Assembly: GCA_937959375.1 (NCBI GenBank)
Contig: CALGLS010000479.1
Span: 1 to 5,462 of the forward strand
Direction: 5' to 3'
From: an uncultured Saprospiraceae bacterium
Lineage (GTDB): Bacteria; Bacteroidota; Bacteroidia; Chitinophagales; Saprospiraceae
DNA: 5,462 nucleotides
Shown: positions 4,544 to 5,462 of the stretch, in pieces
Layout: every line of letters begins with the position of its first letter
How positions within the stretch are numbered: the stretch's first letter is position 1
Position numbers and translations under genes: made by a program
Notes under the pieces: model-generated
Database searches by the model: none
Told to the model about the DNA's origin: nothing
The model's input: the letters and a program-made list of their open reading frames with translations, nothing else

Positions 4544-5389
4544 CTAAAACGCAAACCCAGCACTAAGCGCCGGCATAAAACCCAAATCCAAATGATAAGC
4601 GCTAGCTACATCTATTGTCAAAGAATTTCTTTTATACCCAAGTCCAAAACTAATTAGCGTTGGATTGGAACCAGCACCAAGTCGGAGGAAAAAACCTTCC
4701 GCTGCGGCGTATTCAATACCACCTCGAAAGCTTGCCTCATAGTCAAGATCTTTTTCCACCTCAGCGGTAATGATAACTTTACTAGAAGGCTTGTAAGCGG
4801 CCCCCAGTCGGTAAACAGATGGAATGCTATAGTCTTCGTTTATTTCTACTTGAACGGGGCTGTAAATATGTGCGGCTAGCGTTAGGTTCTTAACGAAGTT
4901 GGATTGTAGGCCAAGTTCGAAAGTGAGCGATCCGTTATTACCATATTCAGGAATTCGAGTATTGAGATAATCGATCTGACCAGAGATTGAAATAAGCTTA
5001 CTGAGTCGTCTTGAATAGGAGAGTCCAATCTTTTGTTCATTAAATTGGTCGAAGCCAAAATACTCTAAACTCAAACCAAATACACCTGCAGAAACGGGTA
5101 AAGCAACACCTGCACGAACGACATTTAACTCACTGAGAAAGAAGCGTTGTTCACCAAAAACTGTTGCTTCTACAGATTTCAAATCTGCTAAACCAGCTTG
5201 GTTGCTGAAGATAGCGTTGATGTCAGTGAAACCAAGACCAGAGTTACCCATAGCTATCCCTCGTGCTCCTCCAGCAGCTGGCGTACCATTTTGCGCAAAC
5301 ATGGAAAATGAGAGGAAAGTGAAGAAAAGTATTTTAAGAAGATTGGCTTTCAATTGCTTAGTTTTTAGTTTATTTGGATGCATCTTCAT
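4544..5389 (-). CDS. Outer-membrane beta-barrel protein, PorV/PorQ-like
   Basis: The 281-residue protein starts with a lysine-rich n-region and a hydrophobic stretch (17-30), with likely signal peptidase I cleavage after FAQ (31-33). GGARGIAMGNSG (40-51), then INAIFSNQAGLADL (57-70), is the conserved start of PorV/PorQ/UPF0164- and FadL-like barrels, where NPAGL is more usual; here the proline is Q64. The remainder alternates polar and hydrophobic residues in barrel-like strands and ends in an aromatic residue (AGFAF), the usual signal for outer-membrane insertion. At 281 residues it is shorter than typical PorV or PorQ, so a role in type IX secretion is not established; it may be a generic porin-like protein. 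ATG at 5387-5389 was used; ATG at 5381-5383 (M3) is also possible. A good promoter lies just upstream, so it is the first gene of its transcript. The repeat cluster follows directly. Confidence 0.82.
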   Translation of the reverse strand: MKMHPNKLKTKQLKANLLKILFFTFLSFSMFAQNGTPAAGGARGIAMGNSGLGFTDINAIFSNQAGLADLKSVEATVFGEQRFFLSELNVVRAGVALPVSAGVFGLSLEYFGFDQFNEQKIGLSYSRRLSKLISISGQIDYLNTRIPEYGNNGSLTFELGLQSNFVKNLTLAAHIYSPVQVEINEDYSIPSVYRLGAAYKPSSKVIITAEVEKDLDYEASFRGGIEYAAAEGFFLRLGAGSNPTLISFGLGYKRNSLTIDVASAYHLDLGFMPALSAGFAF

Positions 5390-5411
5390 GAATGTCTTAT
5401 TTCATTATACT

Positions 5412-5441
5412 CAAACATACGAATTCCGAATGGGTATTCAA
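5412..5441 (-). promoter_or_regulatory. Candidate promoter of the beta-barrel gene
   Basis: On the minus strand TTG (5439-5441) is followed after 19 bases by TATGTTTG (5412-5419), a full match to TAnnTTTG with standard spacing. Transcription would start near 5405, about 15 bases before the ATG. This is the best promoter match in the window. Confidence 0.55.
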
Positions 5442-5448
5442 TATTCGG
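5426..5448. promoter_or_regulatory. Inverted repeat over the -33 region, possible operator
   Basis: CCGAAT (5426-5431) is the exact complement of ATTCGG (5443-5448), with an 11-base spacer. It covers the -33 element and the upstream part of the spacer of the candidate promoter, a position where a bound regulator would affect initiation. Six-base half-sites can arise by chance. Confidence 0.3.
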
Positions 5449-5462
5449 TCGTCTCAAAAAAA

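Noticed and set aside
5451..5462. Another partial copy of the TTGAGAC repeat (minus strand TTTTTTGAGACGACC)
   Set aside because: Only about seven bases match the 4288-4324 repeats before it diverges, and the window edge truncates it. This is too little to call.

Overview
The window looks like a chromosomal segment from a member of the Bacteroidota, probably a Cytophagales- or Saprospirales-type bacterium. The evidence is a DUF3810 protein (a Bacteroidota family), a beta-barrel protein of the PorV/PorQ type with an 'FAQ' signal-peptide end, futalosine hydrolase (menaquinone by the futalosine route), absence of clear Shine-Dalgarno sequences, and several matches to the Bacteroidota -7 promoter element TAnnTTTG. 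The genus assignment is inference only.

Layout. 1-142: intergenic, with a perfect 21-bp inverted repeat. 143-1069 (-): DUF58/von Willebrand A protein. 1070-1280: a candidate promoter for that gene and a strong bidirectional terminator. 1281-1604 (-): thioredoxin TrxA. 1725-2348 (-): a lipoprotein with a TlpA-like thioredoxin fold. 2349-2494: divergent promoter region. 2495-3610 (+): DUF3810 membrane protein with a zinc-protease-like HExxH...E motif. 3552-4265 (-): futalosine hydrolase MqnB, whose 3' end overlaps the end of the DUF3810 gene by 59 bp. 4266-4543: no gene, but a dense cluster of short palindromic repeats. 4544-5389 (-): outer-membrane beta-barrel protein. 5390-5462: its promoter.

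The genes look like ordinary housekeeping and envelope functions, mostly transcribed singly. The two thioredoxin-fold proteins sit side by side, one cytoplasmic and one predicted on the envelope. Nothing coding resembles a defence system, prophage or transposon.

The most unusual part is the GC-rich cluster at 4288-4539. Short anchors (TGAGA(GA)TCG or its complement) alternate with small hairpins that mostly have three-base loops. The anchors point inward from both sides towards a core of about 40 bases, so the whole cluster is roughly symmetrical. It occupies nearly all the space upstream of mqnB. The second point of interest is the convergent overlap of the DUF3810 and mqnB genes, which gives MqnB a low-complexity tail.
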